Below are positions 8,265-17,294 of a stretch of DNA of 64,000 bases, piece by piece. The notes under the pieces are model-generated. The model had not been told where the DNA came from, did not search any database, and saw only the letters and a program-made list of their open reading frames with translations. This DNA is from JAVVHH01 sp963848035 (GTDB lineage Bacteria; Pseudomonadota; Alphaproteobacteria; Acetobacterales; Acetobacteraceae). The DNA lies in assembly GCA_963848035.1 (NCBI GenBank), contig CAWKCD010000001.1, positions 1,302,001-1,366,000 of the forward strand, read 5' to 3'. The translations under genes were made by a program, and so were the position numbers. Position 1 is the first letter of the stretch. Each line of letters opens with the position of its first letter.

Positions 8265-8713
8265 AGGGCGCAGGTCAGATAGCGGACCGTCTTGCCGTTG
8301 ACGGTGGCGCGGCCGGCCTCGCGGAAGCCGAGCGCGGCGTGGAAGGCGTCGGAGATCGGGTTTGGCGGGTCGATGTTGACCTCGCAGCCGACCAGGGTGA
8401 GGTCGTCGGCGCGCGCCTTGTCGAACAACTCGCCGTAGAGTTGGCGGGCGAGGCCGCGGCCGCGTTGCGCCGGGTCGACGACGACGCGGTCGACATAAGC
8501 GAAGCGGGGATAGCGGGCGCGGAACCAGAGATAGTTGGGGCTGTCGTAAGCCGCGCGCTCGTCGAAGGCGAGCAGCAAGGCGTCGGCCTCGCCGACTATC
8601 CGGGCGAGGTAGGCCATCGCGACCAGCTCGGCCAAGCGCGCGGATGTCAGCTCGGAAAGCTCGGCTTTGTGCCGGTTGTTGAGGTCCAGCAAGGCCGGCG
8701 AGATCGGGTTCAT
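8261..8713 (-). CDS. GNAT family N-acetyltransferase
   Basis: This is a single-domain acetyltransferase of about 150 residues. The N-terminus has the LDLNNRHKAELSELT pattern typical of a GNAT subgroup. The acetyl-CoA pyrophosphate loop reads VVDPAQRGRGLARQLY, followed by the strand VGCEVNIDPPNPISDAFHAA and the terminal GFREAGRATVNGKTVRYLT. The protein is cytoplasmic and the substrate is unknown. An alternative start lies at 8749 (12 residues longer). Neither start has a good Shine-Dalgarno sequence. The gene is divergent from gyrA and convergent with the glycosyltransferase gene, with both stops inside CTAG at 8261-8264. Confidence 0.85.
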   Translation of the reverse strand: MNPISPALLDLNNRHKAELSELTSARLAELVAMAYLARIVGEADALLLAFDERAAYDSPNYLWFRARYPRFAYVDRVVVDPAQRGRGLARQLYGELFDKARADDLTLVGCEVNIDPPNPISDAFHAALGFREAGRATVNGKTVRYLTCAL

Positions 8714-8808
8714 CCCGCGACGCTTTACGAACTGCCGTAGTTTCGCCATATCCACGGTCCGCAAGACAGCGTGCCCTGCGCCCTCCTCCCCCGATCGGAC
8801 CCCATCGC

Positions 8809-11563
8809 TTGAGCGATACACCTGACACGCCCGGACCCGCATACCCGCCGGTAACCCTCGAAGACGAGATGCGCCGGTCGTACCTCGACTACGCGATGTC
8901 GGTCATCGTCAGCCGGGCGCTGCCGGATGCGCGCGATGGGCTGAAGCCGGTGCATCGGCGGATCCTGTTCGGGATGCACGAGGCCGGCTACACGTCGGAC
9001 AAGCCGTATCGCAAATCGGCCCGCGTGGTCGGCGACGTGATGGGTAAGTATCACCCGCACGGCGACAGCTCGATCTATGACGCCATGGTCCGTATGGCGC
9101 AGTCGTTCAGCATGCGGGTGCCGCTGATCGACGGGCAGGGCAATTTCGGCTCGGTCGACGGCGATCCACCGGCGGCGATGCGATACACCGAGGCGCGGCT
9201 GGCCCGGTCGGCACAGCGGCTGCTGGACGACATCGACAAGGATACGGTCGATTTCCAGCCGAACTACGACGAGAGCGAACACGAGCCGAAGGTCCTGCCG
9301 GCGTCGTACCCCAACCTGCTGGTCAACGGCGCCAACGGGATCGCCGTGGGCATGGCGACCAACATCCCCCCGCACAACCCGGGCGAAATCATCGATGCCA
9401 CGCTGGCGCTGATCGAAAACCCGGCGATGACGCTCGACGACCTCATGCAGATCGTGCCCGGGCCGGATTTCCCGACCGGCGGCATGATCCTCGGCCGGGC
9501 TGGCATCCGCTCGGCGTTCGAGGGCGGGCGCGGCAGCCTAGTGGTTCGCGCCAAGGCCGAGTTCGAGGACATGCGCGGCGGGCGCACCGCGATCGTGGTC
9601 ACCGAGATCCCGTTCCAGGTGAACAAAAACTCGCTGCTCGAGAAGATCGCCGAGTTGGTTCGCGCCAAGCAGGTCGAGGGCATCTCGGACATGCGTGACG
9701 AGAGCGACCGCGACGGGATGCGGATCGTGGTCGAGCTCAAGCGCGAGGCGACGCCGGAGGTGGTGCTGAACCATCTCTACCGCTTCACCCAGCTGCAGAC
9801 GAGTTTCGGCGTCAACTTCCTGGCGCTGGATGGCGGCCGTCCCCGGCTGATGGGGTTGAAGGACGCGCTCGAAGTCTTCCTCGTGTTCCGCGAGGAGGTC
9901 GTGCTGCGCCGCAGCCGCTTCCTGCTCGCCAAGGCGCGGGACCGGGCGCACCTGCTGATCGGCCTGGCCATCGCCGTCGCCAATATCGACGAAGTCATCC
10001 AGGTGATCCGTTCGAGCCCGGATTCGGCGACGGCGCGCGCGGAGCTGATGGCGCGCGATTGGCCGGCGGAGGACGTGCTGCCGCTGCTGGCGCTGGTGGA
10101 CGATCACGGCAACCGCGTCGAGAACGGGCGGGTCAAGTTCACCGAGACGCAGGCGCGCGGGATCCTCGACCTGCGGCTGGCGCGGCTGACCGGGCTCGAG
10201 CGCGACAAGATCCAGGCCGACCTCACCGAGGTCGCCGGCGAGATCACCTACCTGCTGGAGATACTCGGCAGCCGGCCGCGGCGGCTCGAGGTGATCCGCG
10301 ACGAACTCATCGCGGTCCGCAAGGAGATCGCGTCGGAGCGGCGGACCTCGATCGTCGACTTCGCCGCCGACCAGGACGACGAGAGCCTGATCGAGCCCGG
10401 CCAGATGGTCGTCACCATCACGCGGGACGGGTTCATCAAGCGCACGGCGCTCGAGATCTTCCGCCAGCAGAACCGCGGCGGGCGCGGACGCACCGGTGCC
10501 GGCACCCGCGGCGACGACATCGTCACCCGCAGCTTCAACGCGCATACCCATCAGTGGGTGCTGTTCTTCTCCTCCGGCGGCAAGGCGTTCCGCGAGAAGG
10601 TGTGGCGCCTGCCGGAAGCCAGTCCGACGGCGAAGGGCCGCGCGCTGGTTAACCTGCTGCCGGAACTGGGCGGCGGACGAGGTCACGACGGTGCTGCCGC
10701 TGCCGCAGGACGAGAGCCTGTGGGAGAACCTGCATCTCGTTTTCGCGACCGCGAGCGGCACCGTGCGGCGGAACAAGCTGTCGGATTTCGGGCGCATCCG
10801 TGCGTCGGGCCTGATCGCCATGAAGCTCGACGAGGGCGACCGGTTGATCGGGGTGGCGACCTGCCGCGACGGGGACGACGTGTTCCTCGCCACCGAGCTG
10901 GCGCGCTGCATCCGCTTCCAGATCACCGACGAGACACTGCGCGTGTTCAGCGGGCGGGACAGCTCGGGCGTGCGCGGCATCCGGCTGCAGCCGAAGGACC
11001 GGGTGATCAGCCTGTCGGTGCTTCGCCATGTGGATGCAACGGTCGAGGAGCGGGTTTCCTACCTGAAGAACTCCAAGCGTCGGGGCGGGGCAGAGGAGGA
11101 GGTCAACGTCACCGCGGTCGGTGAGGACCAGGTGGCCGAGATCTCGCTCAGCGGCGAGCGGTTCGACGAGCTCGAGTCGGCCGAAGAGATCCTGCTCACC
11201 GTCACCGATGGCGGGTTCGGCAAGCGCTCATCCGCCTACGAATACCGCGTCACCGGCCGCGGCGGGCAGGGCATAACCAACATGACGCTGTCCGCGCGCA
11301 ACGGCGCCTCGGTCGTGGCCAGCTTCCCGGTGCGGCCCGGCGACGGCGTCATGCTCGTGACCGACGAAGGCCGGCTCATCCGCGTGCCGTCCGACCAGGT
11401 GCGGGTGACCGGGCGCAGCTCGATGGGCGTCACGCTGTTCCGGCTCGGCGAGACAGAGCGGGTGAGCAGCGTGTTTCCGATCCTCGACAGTTCGGACGCG
11501 GCCGATGGCGACGGCGATGGCGAAAGCGACCCGGGGGCCGGCGCCGAGAACAATGATGGCTGA
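8809..11563 (+). CDS. gyrA: DNA gyrase subunit A, interrupted by a +1 frameshift near 10672
   Basis: GyrA is the breakage-reunion subunit of DNA gyrase. The frame from TTG 8809 encodes SDTPDTPG, then EDEMRRSYLDYAMSVIVSRA. The quinolone-resistance region has GKYHPHGDSSIYDAM, with Ser and Asp at the positions where replacement gives resistance, and the active-site Tyr lies in AAMRYTEARL. A GyrA-box-like QQNRGGRGR follows. At about 10669-10675 the homologous reading moves from frame 1 to frame 2. Frame 1 then gives an unrelated tail ending at 11124. Frame 2 continues the expected DEVTTVLPLPQDE and the C-terminal beta-pinwheel to TGA 11561-11563. One extra G in GGGCGGCGG would explain it, and the corrected protein is about 917 residues, normal for the family. 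A sequencing error is the simplest explanation for an essential gene. The stop overlaps the start of coaD. Confidence 0.9.
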
Positions 11564-12065
11564 GAACCGCAATCACATCGGCGTCTACCCCGGGACGTTC
11601 GACCCGGTGACCAACGGACATATCGACATCATCGGCCGGGCCGCGAAGATGCTGCATCGGCTGGTGGTCGGCGTGGCCGAGAACCCCGGCAAGGGCCCGC
11701 TGTTCCCGCTCGAGGAGCGGCTCGAGCTGGTGCGGGCCGAGACGAAGGAGATCGCGGCGCGGACCGGGACCGAGATCGAGGTGCGCAGCTTCACCGGGCT
11801 GCTGGTCGAGTTCGCGCGCGCGATGAACGCGGGCGTGATCGTCCGGGGGCTTCGGGCGGTGACGGATTTCGACTACGAGTTCCAGATGACGGGCATGAAC
11901 CACCGCCTCGATCCGGGGGTGGAGACCGTGTTCCTGATGGCGAGCGAGCGGCACCAGTTCATTTCGTCGCGCTTCGTCAAGGAAATTGCCCGTCTCGGCG
12001 GCGATGTCAGCAGCTTCGTGCCATCACTGACGCTGCAGCACACGCTGGAACGGGTCAAAGGGTAG
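11556..12065 (+). CDS. coaD: Phosphopantetheine adenylyltransferase
   Basis: CoaD transfers AMP from ATP to 4'-phosphopantetheine, the penultimate step of coenzyme A synthesis, in the cytoplasm. The protein has 169 residues with all family motifs. GVYPGTFDPVTNGH contains the nucleotidyltransferase T-x-G-H signature, VVRGLRAVTDFDYE-like sequence binds pantetheine, and ISSRFVKEIARLGGDVSSFV forms the C-terminal signature. Two ATGs lie in tandem at 11553 and 11556 inside the last codons of gyrA. The second gives the usual short lead before GVYPG. The overlap implies translational coupling with gyrA. Confidence 0.96.
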   Translation: MAENRNHIGVYPGTFDPVTNGHIDIIGRAAKMLHRLVVGVAENPGKGPLFPLEERLELVRAETKEIAARTGTEIEVRSFTGLLVEFARAMNAGVIVRGLRAVTDFDYEFQMTGMNHRLDPGVETVFLMASERHQFISSRFVKEIARLGGDVSSFVPSLTLQHTLERVKG

Positions 12066-12074
12066 GAGAGAAGC

Positions 12075-12641
12075 TTGTTGAAACCCAGTCTACTTGCCGC
12101 CGTCGCGGCAGCGGCGATGTTCGTGTCCGTCTCGGCTTCGGCGCAGGCGCCGGCGCTCGATCCTCAGAACACGATCCTGCTCGACCTGAAGAACAATTGC
12201 CGGGTCACCATCCGGCTGCGCCCGGATCTGGCGCCGAAGATGGTCGAGCGGGTCAAGACGCTGACGCGGGAAGGCTTCTATAACAACACCCCGTTCCATC
12301 GCGTGATCGACGGGTTCATGGCTCAAGGCGGCGATCCGACCGGCACTGGGGGCGGCGGCAGCAAGTTGCCGAACGTGCCTGGCGAATTCACCAACAGCGC
12401 GCACTTCCTGCGCGGCACGGTGGGCGCGGCGCGGACCAACGACCCCGACACGGCCAATAGCCAATTCTTCATCATGTTCGACGCCACGCCCAGCCTGGAT
12501 GGCAAATACACCATCTTCGGCAACGTGGTCAGCGGCATGGATTGTGTCGACGCCATCAAGAAGGGCAGCGGCGGCAGCGGTTCCGTCAGCAATCCCGACC
12601 GGATCGTCCGGATGCAGCTCGCGGCCGACGCCAAGGGCTGA
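12075..12641 (+). CDS. Exported cyclophilin-type peptidyl-prolyl cis-trans isomerase
   Basis: This cyclophilin of about 188 residues has an N-terminal signal peptide (LKPSLLAAVAAAAMFVSVSA, then SAQA as a likely cleavage site), so it should act in the periplasm as a folding catalyst. The core has FHRVIDGFMAQGGDPTGTG, the active-site Arg in FHRV, and NSQFFIMFDATPSLDGKYTIFG. The start is a TTG at 12075 or the adjacent in-frame TTG at 12078. An AGGAG sits at 12064-12068, overlapping the coaD stop, 6 or 9 bases upstream. A cytoplasmic paralogue follows directly, a common alphaproteobacterial arrangement. Confidence 0.92.
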   Translation: MLKPSLLAAVAAAAMFVSVSASAQAPALDPQNTILLDLKNNCRVTIRLRPDLAPKMVERVKTLTREGFYNNTPFHRVIDGFMAQGGDPTGTGGGGSKLPNVPGEFTNSAHFLRGTVGAARTNDPDTANSQFFIMFDATPSLDGKYTIFGNVVSGMDCVDAIKKGSGGSGSVSNPDRIVRMQLAADAKG

Positions 12642-12661
12642 GTTCCCCACGGAGTTCATCG

Positions 12662-13162
12662 ATGTCTGATTCTACCAATCTCGATCCCGAGAACACACTC
12701 CATCTCGAGCTCACCACCGGCGTGGTGGTGATCCAGCTGCGGCCCGACATCGCGCCGCAGATGGTCGAGCGGGTGAAAACGCTCACGCGCGAGGGCTTCT
12801 ACGACGGCACGCCGTTCCATCGCGTGATCGAGGGCTTCATGGCCCAGGGCGGCGACCCATCCGGGACCGGCAGCGGCGGCAGCAAGCTGCCGAACGTGCC
12901 GGCCGAGTTCAGCCGGAGCGCCAACTTCCTGCGCGGGACGCTCGGCGCGGCGCGGACCAACGATCCGAACAGCGCGAACAGCCAGTTCTTCATCATGTTC
13001 GCGCCCGCCTCGCACCTGGACGGGCAGTACACCATCTTCGGGCAGGTCGTGTCGGGGATGGAGTTCGTCGACAAGATCAAGCGCGGCAGCAGCGGCAGCG
13101 GGTCGGTGTCCAATCCGGACAAGATCGTAAAGATGCAGGTTGCGGCGGACGCGAAGGGCTGA
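12662..13162 (+). CDS. Cytoplasmic cyclophilin-type peptidyl-prolyl cis-trans isomerase
   Basis: The product is 166 residues and lacks a signal peptide, starting MSDSTNLDPENTLHLEL. It is closely similar to the preceding exported protein: FHRVIEGFMAQGGDPSGTG, NSQFFIMFAPASHLDGQYTIFG and SGSGSVSNPDKIVKMQVAADAKG. The pair therefore looks like a duplication in which one copy kept a signal sequence. The gene lies 20 bases after its paralogue and was probably transcribed from upstream of gyrA or coaD. A 13-bp perfect hairpin at 13206-13237 follows. Confidence 0.94.
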   Translation: MSDSTNLDPENTLHLELTTGVVVIQLRPDIAPQMVERVKTLTREGFYDGTPFHRVIEGFMAQGGDPSGTGSGGSKLPNVPAEFSRSANFLRGTLGAARTNDPNSANSQFFIMFAPASHLDGQYTIFGQVVSGMEFVDKIKRGSSGSGSVSNPDKIVKMQVAADAKG

Positions 13163-13205
13163 CCTTCGGCCCTTCGTGGGGTATACGCCGCGCTAGACAA
13201 AGGAT

Positions 13206-13237
13206 TGAGCCGTTTCCCCCTGTCGGGAAACGGCTCA
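13206..13237. terminator. 13-bp perfect hairpin between cyclophilin gene and tRNA-Lys
   Basis: Arms 13206-13218 (TGAGCCGTTTCCC) and 13225-13237 are exact reverse complements with a six-base loop. No T-run follows, so it is not a classical intrinsic terminator. It could still end the gyrA-to-cyclophilin transcript or act as a processing site just upstream of the tRNA. Confidence 0.5.
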
Positions 13238-13243
13238 ACGGTG

Positions 13244-13320
13244 GGGCCTGTAGCTCAGCTGGTAGAGCACGGGACTTTTAATCTTGGGGTCGTGGGTTCG
13301 AGTCCCCACCGGGCCCACCA
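13244..13320 (+). tRNA. tRNA-Lys (anticodon TTT)
   Basis: The 77-base cloverleaf has acceptor stem GGGCCTG paired with CGGGCCC (one G-T pair), discriminator A and an encoded CCA at 13318-13320. The D-arm is GCTC-AGCTGGTA-GAGC. The anticodon stem CGGGA/TCTTG encloses loop CTTTTAA with anticodon TTT. The T-arm contains GTGGG-TTCGAGT-CCCAC. Confidence 0.96.
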
Positions 13321-13332
13321 CGCTCTGAAGAG

Positions 13333-13365
13333 AAACCCGGCGGTGCTCCCGCCGGGTTTTCTTTT
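13333..13365 (+). terminator. Rho-independent terminator after tRNA-Lys
   Basis: The stem AAACCCGGCGG (13333-13343) pairs perfectly with CCGCCGGGTTT (13349-13359) around a five-base loop, followed by TCTTTT. It ends the tRNA-Lys transcript. It lies just beyond the stop of the convergent gene at 13368 and could serve both strands. Confidence 0.85.
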
Positions 13366-13367
13366 GC

Positions 13368-15227
13368 TCAGTTCATCGCAACCGACCGGAGCCCCCCGGC
13401 GAAGTTGCAGACGTGGCGGTAGCTGCCGGTCGCGCTGTTGTTCCAGTCGGCGCATTGGCCGGCGGGAATGTCGGCGGTCGTCGGGTCGGCGGGCCGGACG
13501 AACGCGCCGATCAGCACGCCGCTCGAGTTGCCGCCGATGACCGCGTGCGCCGCCGTGCCGCCGCCGGTGGTGCCGGTGACGCTGACGGCGGGCGGGGCGG
13601 TGTAGCCGCTGCCGCCGCTGGTGACCCCGATGGCCTTGACGTAGGCCGTCATCGAGAACTGCGCGCCGCCGCCGCTGCCGCCGATAGCAAGCACGGAGGT
13701 GGGCGGCAGGGCCGGGAAGTTGCCGCCGTCGAGCCCCGCGGTCGCGGTGATGGCACCCTGGCCGTCGACGGCGGTGACGATCACCTTGGCCGGACTGCCG
13801 CCGGCCGCGGTGGCGGTGGGCGCGGGAACGGTGAGGCTAAGCGGCGCCGGGCCGGCCGACAGCAGCACCGCCGATTGGTTCGGGACCACCGCGCCGTTCA
13901 GGACCAGGCCATCGACATAGAGGTTACGGTCGGTGGCCGGCGTGCCGCCGTAGGCGTCGTTGAGGAAGTTGACGACGACGCTGTGCGGTCCCGGCGTGAG
14001 CGCGGTGTCCACCGGAACGGCCTCGGTCTGGCCAGTCGCGTGGGAGGCCGTCGCCGTGCGGGTGCCGCCGAGCTGCTGGCCGTCGATGCTGATCGTATAC
14101 TGGGCGTCGCCCTGCCAAGCATCTTCGGAGATGTTGAGCACCAGGTGGACGGCGGAGGTCGCCCCATTGGGGCTGAACGAAAGCACGTCGCTCACCTTGT
14201 AGCCGGCGCCACCCGAGGTCATCGACCACTGCGCCATGCCATAGGCCGAAACCGCCGCTGTCGCCTGGATGCCCGAGGCTGGCGGCGCGATCACGACCAT
14301 GGGGACCGTCGTGTAGCCGCCGTTGCTGGTGTCCAGCACGATCGAGCCGACCTGGCCGCCTGGCGCGGTCAAGCTCGACGTCGACACGGATGCGGCGGCC
14401 AGCTTCCCTGCGCCATCCACCGAGAAGCCGGCGGACGCGAAGGCGGCGTTGGTGATGGCGAAATCCCGCAGGTCGACGCCGGAACCGAGCGCACACGGTG
14501 CGCCAGTGGCCGAGTTGCGCGCGCAAGCGATCAGCTTGGTGTCCGCGGCAGTGGGCGGGGTCCCGTCGGTCTTGCCGACCTGGATCAGCGTCCCCCAAGT
14601 TGGCGCGCTGCCGCCCGAGGCGAAGGCGAGCGCCGCGTCGTCATAGGTGCCACGCGGCCCGGTGCCGGATTTGACCCAGAGCGTGCCGAAAGTGTGGGCG
14701 GCGGATGATCCTTTGGCGGAGATCACGTCGACCTCCTCGGCATTGAGCGTGTACCAGAAGCTGCCGGCGCCAAGATCGGCGATCGGGTTGATCGCGACGC
14801 AGGACCCGGCCGCGTTGACTAGCCCGGCGGTGCCGTTGTCGTTGAAGCCGCACTGCAGATAGTCGGCAATGCCGACGTAATACTGCGCGGTGTTGCCACG
14901 ATTGCTGGACGGTCCACGCATGATCATCGACACGTCGAGGCCGGCGCGGCTGCCGGTCATGCCGGCGCCGCCGAAATTATGGTCCAGATGCAGCGTGCTG
15001 ATGTAGTTCTGCCCGCTATAGGTCAGCGAGTCCGATGAAAGCGTCATCGTGTTGGCGCCCCAACCCGCCGACGTGCTGCCGAACATGGCCGCCGGGGCCA
15101 AGGTATTGGCGCTGGCATTGGCGATGGCCTCGGTCAGGTTGAGGCTGGTGCCGCTGATCGGGCCATCTGCATGGCTGGGCGTTGATAACAAGACGAACAG
15201 GGTGAGCGAAAGCCAAATTTTACGCAT
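13368..15227 (-). CDS. Secreted protein with CBM36/60-like carbohydrate-binding domain and Gly-rich repeats
   Basis: The protein of about 619 residues starts with a clear signal peptide (MRKIWLSLTLFVLLSTPSHA), and GGAGGT lies just upstream of the chosen ATG. The N-terminal half (LNLTEAIANASANTLAPAAMFG and following) is unrecognised and may be a beta-rich domain. Around residues 350-440 is a stretch resembling the calcium-dependent xylan-binding modules of CBM families 36/60: QGDAQYTISIDGQQLGGT, TPGPHSVVVNFLNDAYGGTP, then TDRNLYVDGLVLNG. On both sides are glycine-rich repeats of the GGSGYTAPPAVSVTG kind seen in bacterial surface proteins. A role in binding polysaccharide outside the cell is likely, and no catalytic domain is recognised. 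It is divergent from the 611-residue extracellular protein at 15341. Confidence 0.75.
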   Translation of the reverse strand: MRKIWLSLTLFVLLSTPSHADGPISGTSLNLTEAIANASANTLAPAAMFGSTSAGWGANTMTLSSDSLTYSGQNYISTLHLDHNFGGAGMTGSRAGLDVSMIMRGPSSNRGNTAQYYVGIADYLQCGFNDNGTAGLVNAAGSCVAINPIADLGAGSFWYTLNAEEVDVISAKGSSAAHTFGTLWVKSGTGPRGTYDDAALAFASGGSAPTWGTLIQVGKTDGTPPTAADTKLIACARNSATGAPCALGSGVDLRDFAITNAAFASAGFSVDGAGKLAAASVSTSSLTAPGGQVGSIVLDTSNGGYTTVPMVVIAPPASGIQATAAVSAYGMAQWSMTSGGAGYKVSDVLSFSPNGATSAVHLVLNISEDAWQGDAQYTISIDGQQLGGTRTATASHATGQTEAVPVDTALTPGPHSVVVNFLNDAYGGTPATDRNLYVDGLVLNGAVVPNQSAVLLSAGPAPLSLTVPAPTATAAGGSPAKVIVTAVDGQGAITATAGLDGGNFPALPPTSVLAIGGSGGGAQFSMTAYVKAIGVTSGGSGYTAPPAVSVTGTTGGGTAAHAVIGGNSSGVLIGAFVRPADPTTADIPAGQCADWNNSATGSYRHVCNFAGGLRSVAMN

Positions 15228-15340
15228 GCCGACCTCCATGCGGCCGGTGGTAGGGATATCGTCCTATCGCTGCAAGCCACAAATTACCGACCGAGCAGGG
15301 GAAATGGTTTTTTGACGCCCGATAAGCTATAGCGCCGTCC

Positions 15341-17176
15341 ATGAGCGTCACGGTGAGCGACGATCCGGTGATCGTGCCGACGGCCAAGTCGGTGGCGCTG
15401 TCGCAGCTCTTCCAGATCACCGCGGCGGCGAGCGATCCCGCCTACATCATCTTGAGCGCGCTTGATCGGAACGAATACACCGTCAGCGCGAGCGGCGCGA
15501 CCGGCACGCTGATCGGGAACGGGGTCCATCGCGGTCTGACGACGATCAATTCCGACGGTCGCGAGACCGGCATCGTCTTCTCGTATCAGGCAGGGACGGG
15601 CCGATACTATAATTCCGCCGTCGGCTACCTCGACCAGCTCACCTACACGACCTCCAGCAGCGTCGGCGACATCACCGACCTCTCGCTGTTCGCGACCTCC
15701 AATCTCGCATTCGCCGACGCCAATGCCGCCGACGCGTTCGGACTGATCGTGAGCGATGCGGCCGGGTATCTGGGAACGGCGACCATCGCGACGCTGCCGG
15801 GCTTCAGCGGCGCGGTGCCGGCGCAAGCCACCCCGCAATCGATCGCGGCGATCGCGGACAGCTATATCGGCCAGGCCTGGAACACGAACGGCTGCTGGAC
15901 TCTGGCCAGCACGATCGCCGCAAAGGCGGGCGCGTCGCTCCCGGTCCAAAGCACGATGTACGTCGCCGGCCAGGCCAACGGCGAGTGGTTCGTCGCCTAC
16001 AACGCCCCTGCGGGGACGAGCGGCAACTGGGAATCGATGGTCCGAACCGGCGACATGATCGGTTTCGTCACGTCGGCCGGTACGGGCCACATCACGACGT
16101 GTGTCTCGGGCAGCGGCAGCAGTGCGCAACTGATCGACAACATCACTTATGTCGACCAGAACGGCACGATCACCAACCCGGCCGATGACGGCTCGGCGAA
16201 CGACGTCGTCGTCGAGGCGCCGCACGCGGCCACGCAGGAATGGGCCGGCGTCAACCCGAGCACGGTGGTGATTTACCGCTTGGATACGCCGGTCGTGAGC
16301 ACGACGACGACGACGCTCAGCCTGCACGCCGGCGCGCTGCAGGGCTTGTCGGGATTGTTTTCCGCAGCGGACCCGGCCGGAACCGCCGTCACCAGCTACC
16401 AACTGTTCAACAGCAACGCGAACGACACGATCATCGTCAATGGCAGCAGCGTGACGGCGCAATCCGCCGCCGCCGCCATCTCTGTGACGTCGCTCTCCAG
16501 CGTGACCCTGCAGGCGGGCCAAGCCGGAGGCTCGGACTTCATCAGCGTCCGCGCGTCCAACGGCGCTTACTGGGGCGATTGGACGACCCTGTCCCTGACC
16601 AGCGCCGCGGCCGCCACGAGCGTCCAATTTCCGACACCGACATCCGTGCCGACCGGAACGACAGCAGGCTCGTCGACAGCACCGACGCCAGCCGCCACCA
16701 CCGCCACAGCCTCGATCTCGCCAGACCGCGTATCCGTCTATCGGTTCTTCGATGTCGCCGACGGCACCCATTTCTTCACCGCCAGCACGACAGAGCGGGA
16801 CAGCCTGATGGCGACCCGATCCGATCTCACCTTCGAGGGGGTCGGCATGGAGGCCCTCGCGACGCAAGCCACCGATATGTCGGCCGAAGCCGTCTACCGC
16901 TTCTTCGACAACAGCAACGGCACGCATTTCTTCACCGCCGACACGACGGAACGGGACGGGCTGATCGCGAGCCAGCCGAACCTGACGTTCGAGGGCGTCG
17001 CCTTCTACGAAGACGCGAGTCCCCGACCGGGCGATAGTGCGGTCTATCGCTTCTTCGACACCGCCCACGGCACGCATTTGTATACCGAGAGCGCTGCCGA
17101 ACGCGCGACGATCCTCGCCAGCCGGCCCGACCTCACCGCCGAAGGGATCGCGTTCTACGCTCCGTCGCCGAGCTGA
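15341..17176 (+). CDS. Putative secreted protein: Cys/His peptidase-like domain plus three DUF5648-type repeats
   Basis: The 611-residue protein has no classical signal peptide and is Ser/Thr/Ala-rich, as in proteins exported by type I systems. A middle region (about 165-320) looks like an NlpC/P60- or CHAP-like cysteine-hydrolase fold. It has Cys185 in NGCWTLASTIAAKAG, TGDMIGFV, then His250 in GTGHITTCVSG and STVVIYRL. A beta-rich linker with SGSDFISVRASNGAYWGDW follows, similar to modules in alphaproteobacterial extracellular proteins. The C-terminus carries three repeats of about 50 residues, each with VYRFFD-x5-GTHFFT-x5-ER, at roughly residues 467-510, 518-560 and 566-608. This pattern matches the DUF5648 lipase/peptidase-associated repeat. 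Catalysis and export route are inference. It shares a 113-base divergent intergenic region with the CBM-like gene. Confidence 0.68.
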   Translation: MSVTVSDDPVIVPTAKSVALSQLFQITAAASDPAYIILSALDRNEYTVSASGATGTLIGNGVHRGLTTINSDGRETGIVFSYQAGTGRYYNSAVGYLDQLTYTTSSSVGDITDLSLFATSNLAFADANAADAFGLIVSDAAGYLGTATIATLPGFSGAVPAQATPQSIAAIADSYIGQAWNTNGCWTLASTIAAKAGASLPVQSTMYVAGQANGEWFVAYNAPAGTSGNWESMVRTGDMIGFVTSAGTGHITTCVSGSGSSAQLIDNITYVDQNGTITNPADDGSANDVVVEAPHAATQEWAGVNPSTVVIYRLDTPVVSTTTTTLSLHAGALQGLSGLFSAADPAGTAVTSYQLFNSNANDTIIVNGSSVTAQSAAAAISVTSLSSVTLQAGQAGGSDFISVRASNGAYWGDWTTLSLTSAAAATSVQFPTPTSVPTGTTAGSSTAPTPAATTATASISPDRVSVYRFFDVADGTHFFTASTTERDSLMATRSDLTFEGVGMEALATQATDMSAEAVYRFFDNSNGTHFFTADTTERDGLIASQPNLTFEGVAFYEDASPRPGDSAVYRFFDTAHGTHLYTESAAERATILASRPDLTAEGIAFYAPSPS

Positions 17177-17294
17177 TGAACGATCGGTGAGCGGCGTGAC
17201 GCTTCTGGCGATCCTGAGCGCGAAATCGGGACGGGCAGACTAGCGCGCGCGCGTAAACGGGCGATGATAGGAGGCCAATCAGGGAGGAAACAAA

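Noticed and set aside
9538..10980. Minus-strand 480-codon frame across gyrA
   Set aside because: It is an antisense shadow of a conserved gene, with no recognisable protein features.
10680..11124. Frame-1 extension of gyrA after the shift as a genuine alternative C-terminus
   Set aside because: The translation is Arg/Gly-rich and unlike GyrA, whereas frame 2 gives the normal C-terminal domain.
13205..13540. 111-codon plus-strand open frame across tRNA-Lys
   Set aside because: It runs through a tRNA and terminator and then antisense to a supported secreted-protein gene.
15284..17077. Minus-strand open frame of 597 codons opposite the repeat protein at 15341
   Set aside because: Composition is Arg/Gly-rich and no motif is visible, whereas the plus strand has clear domains and repeats.
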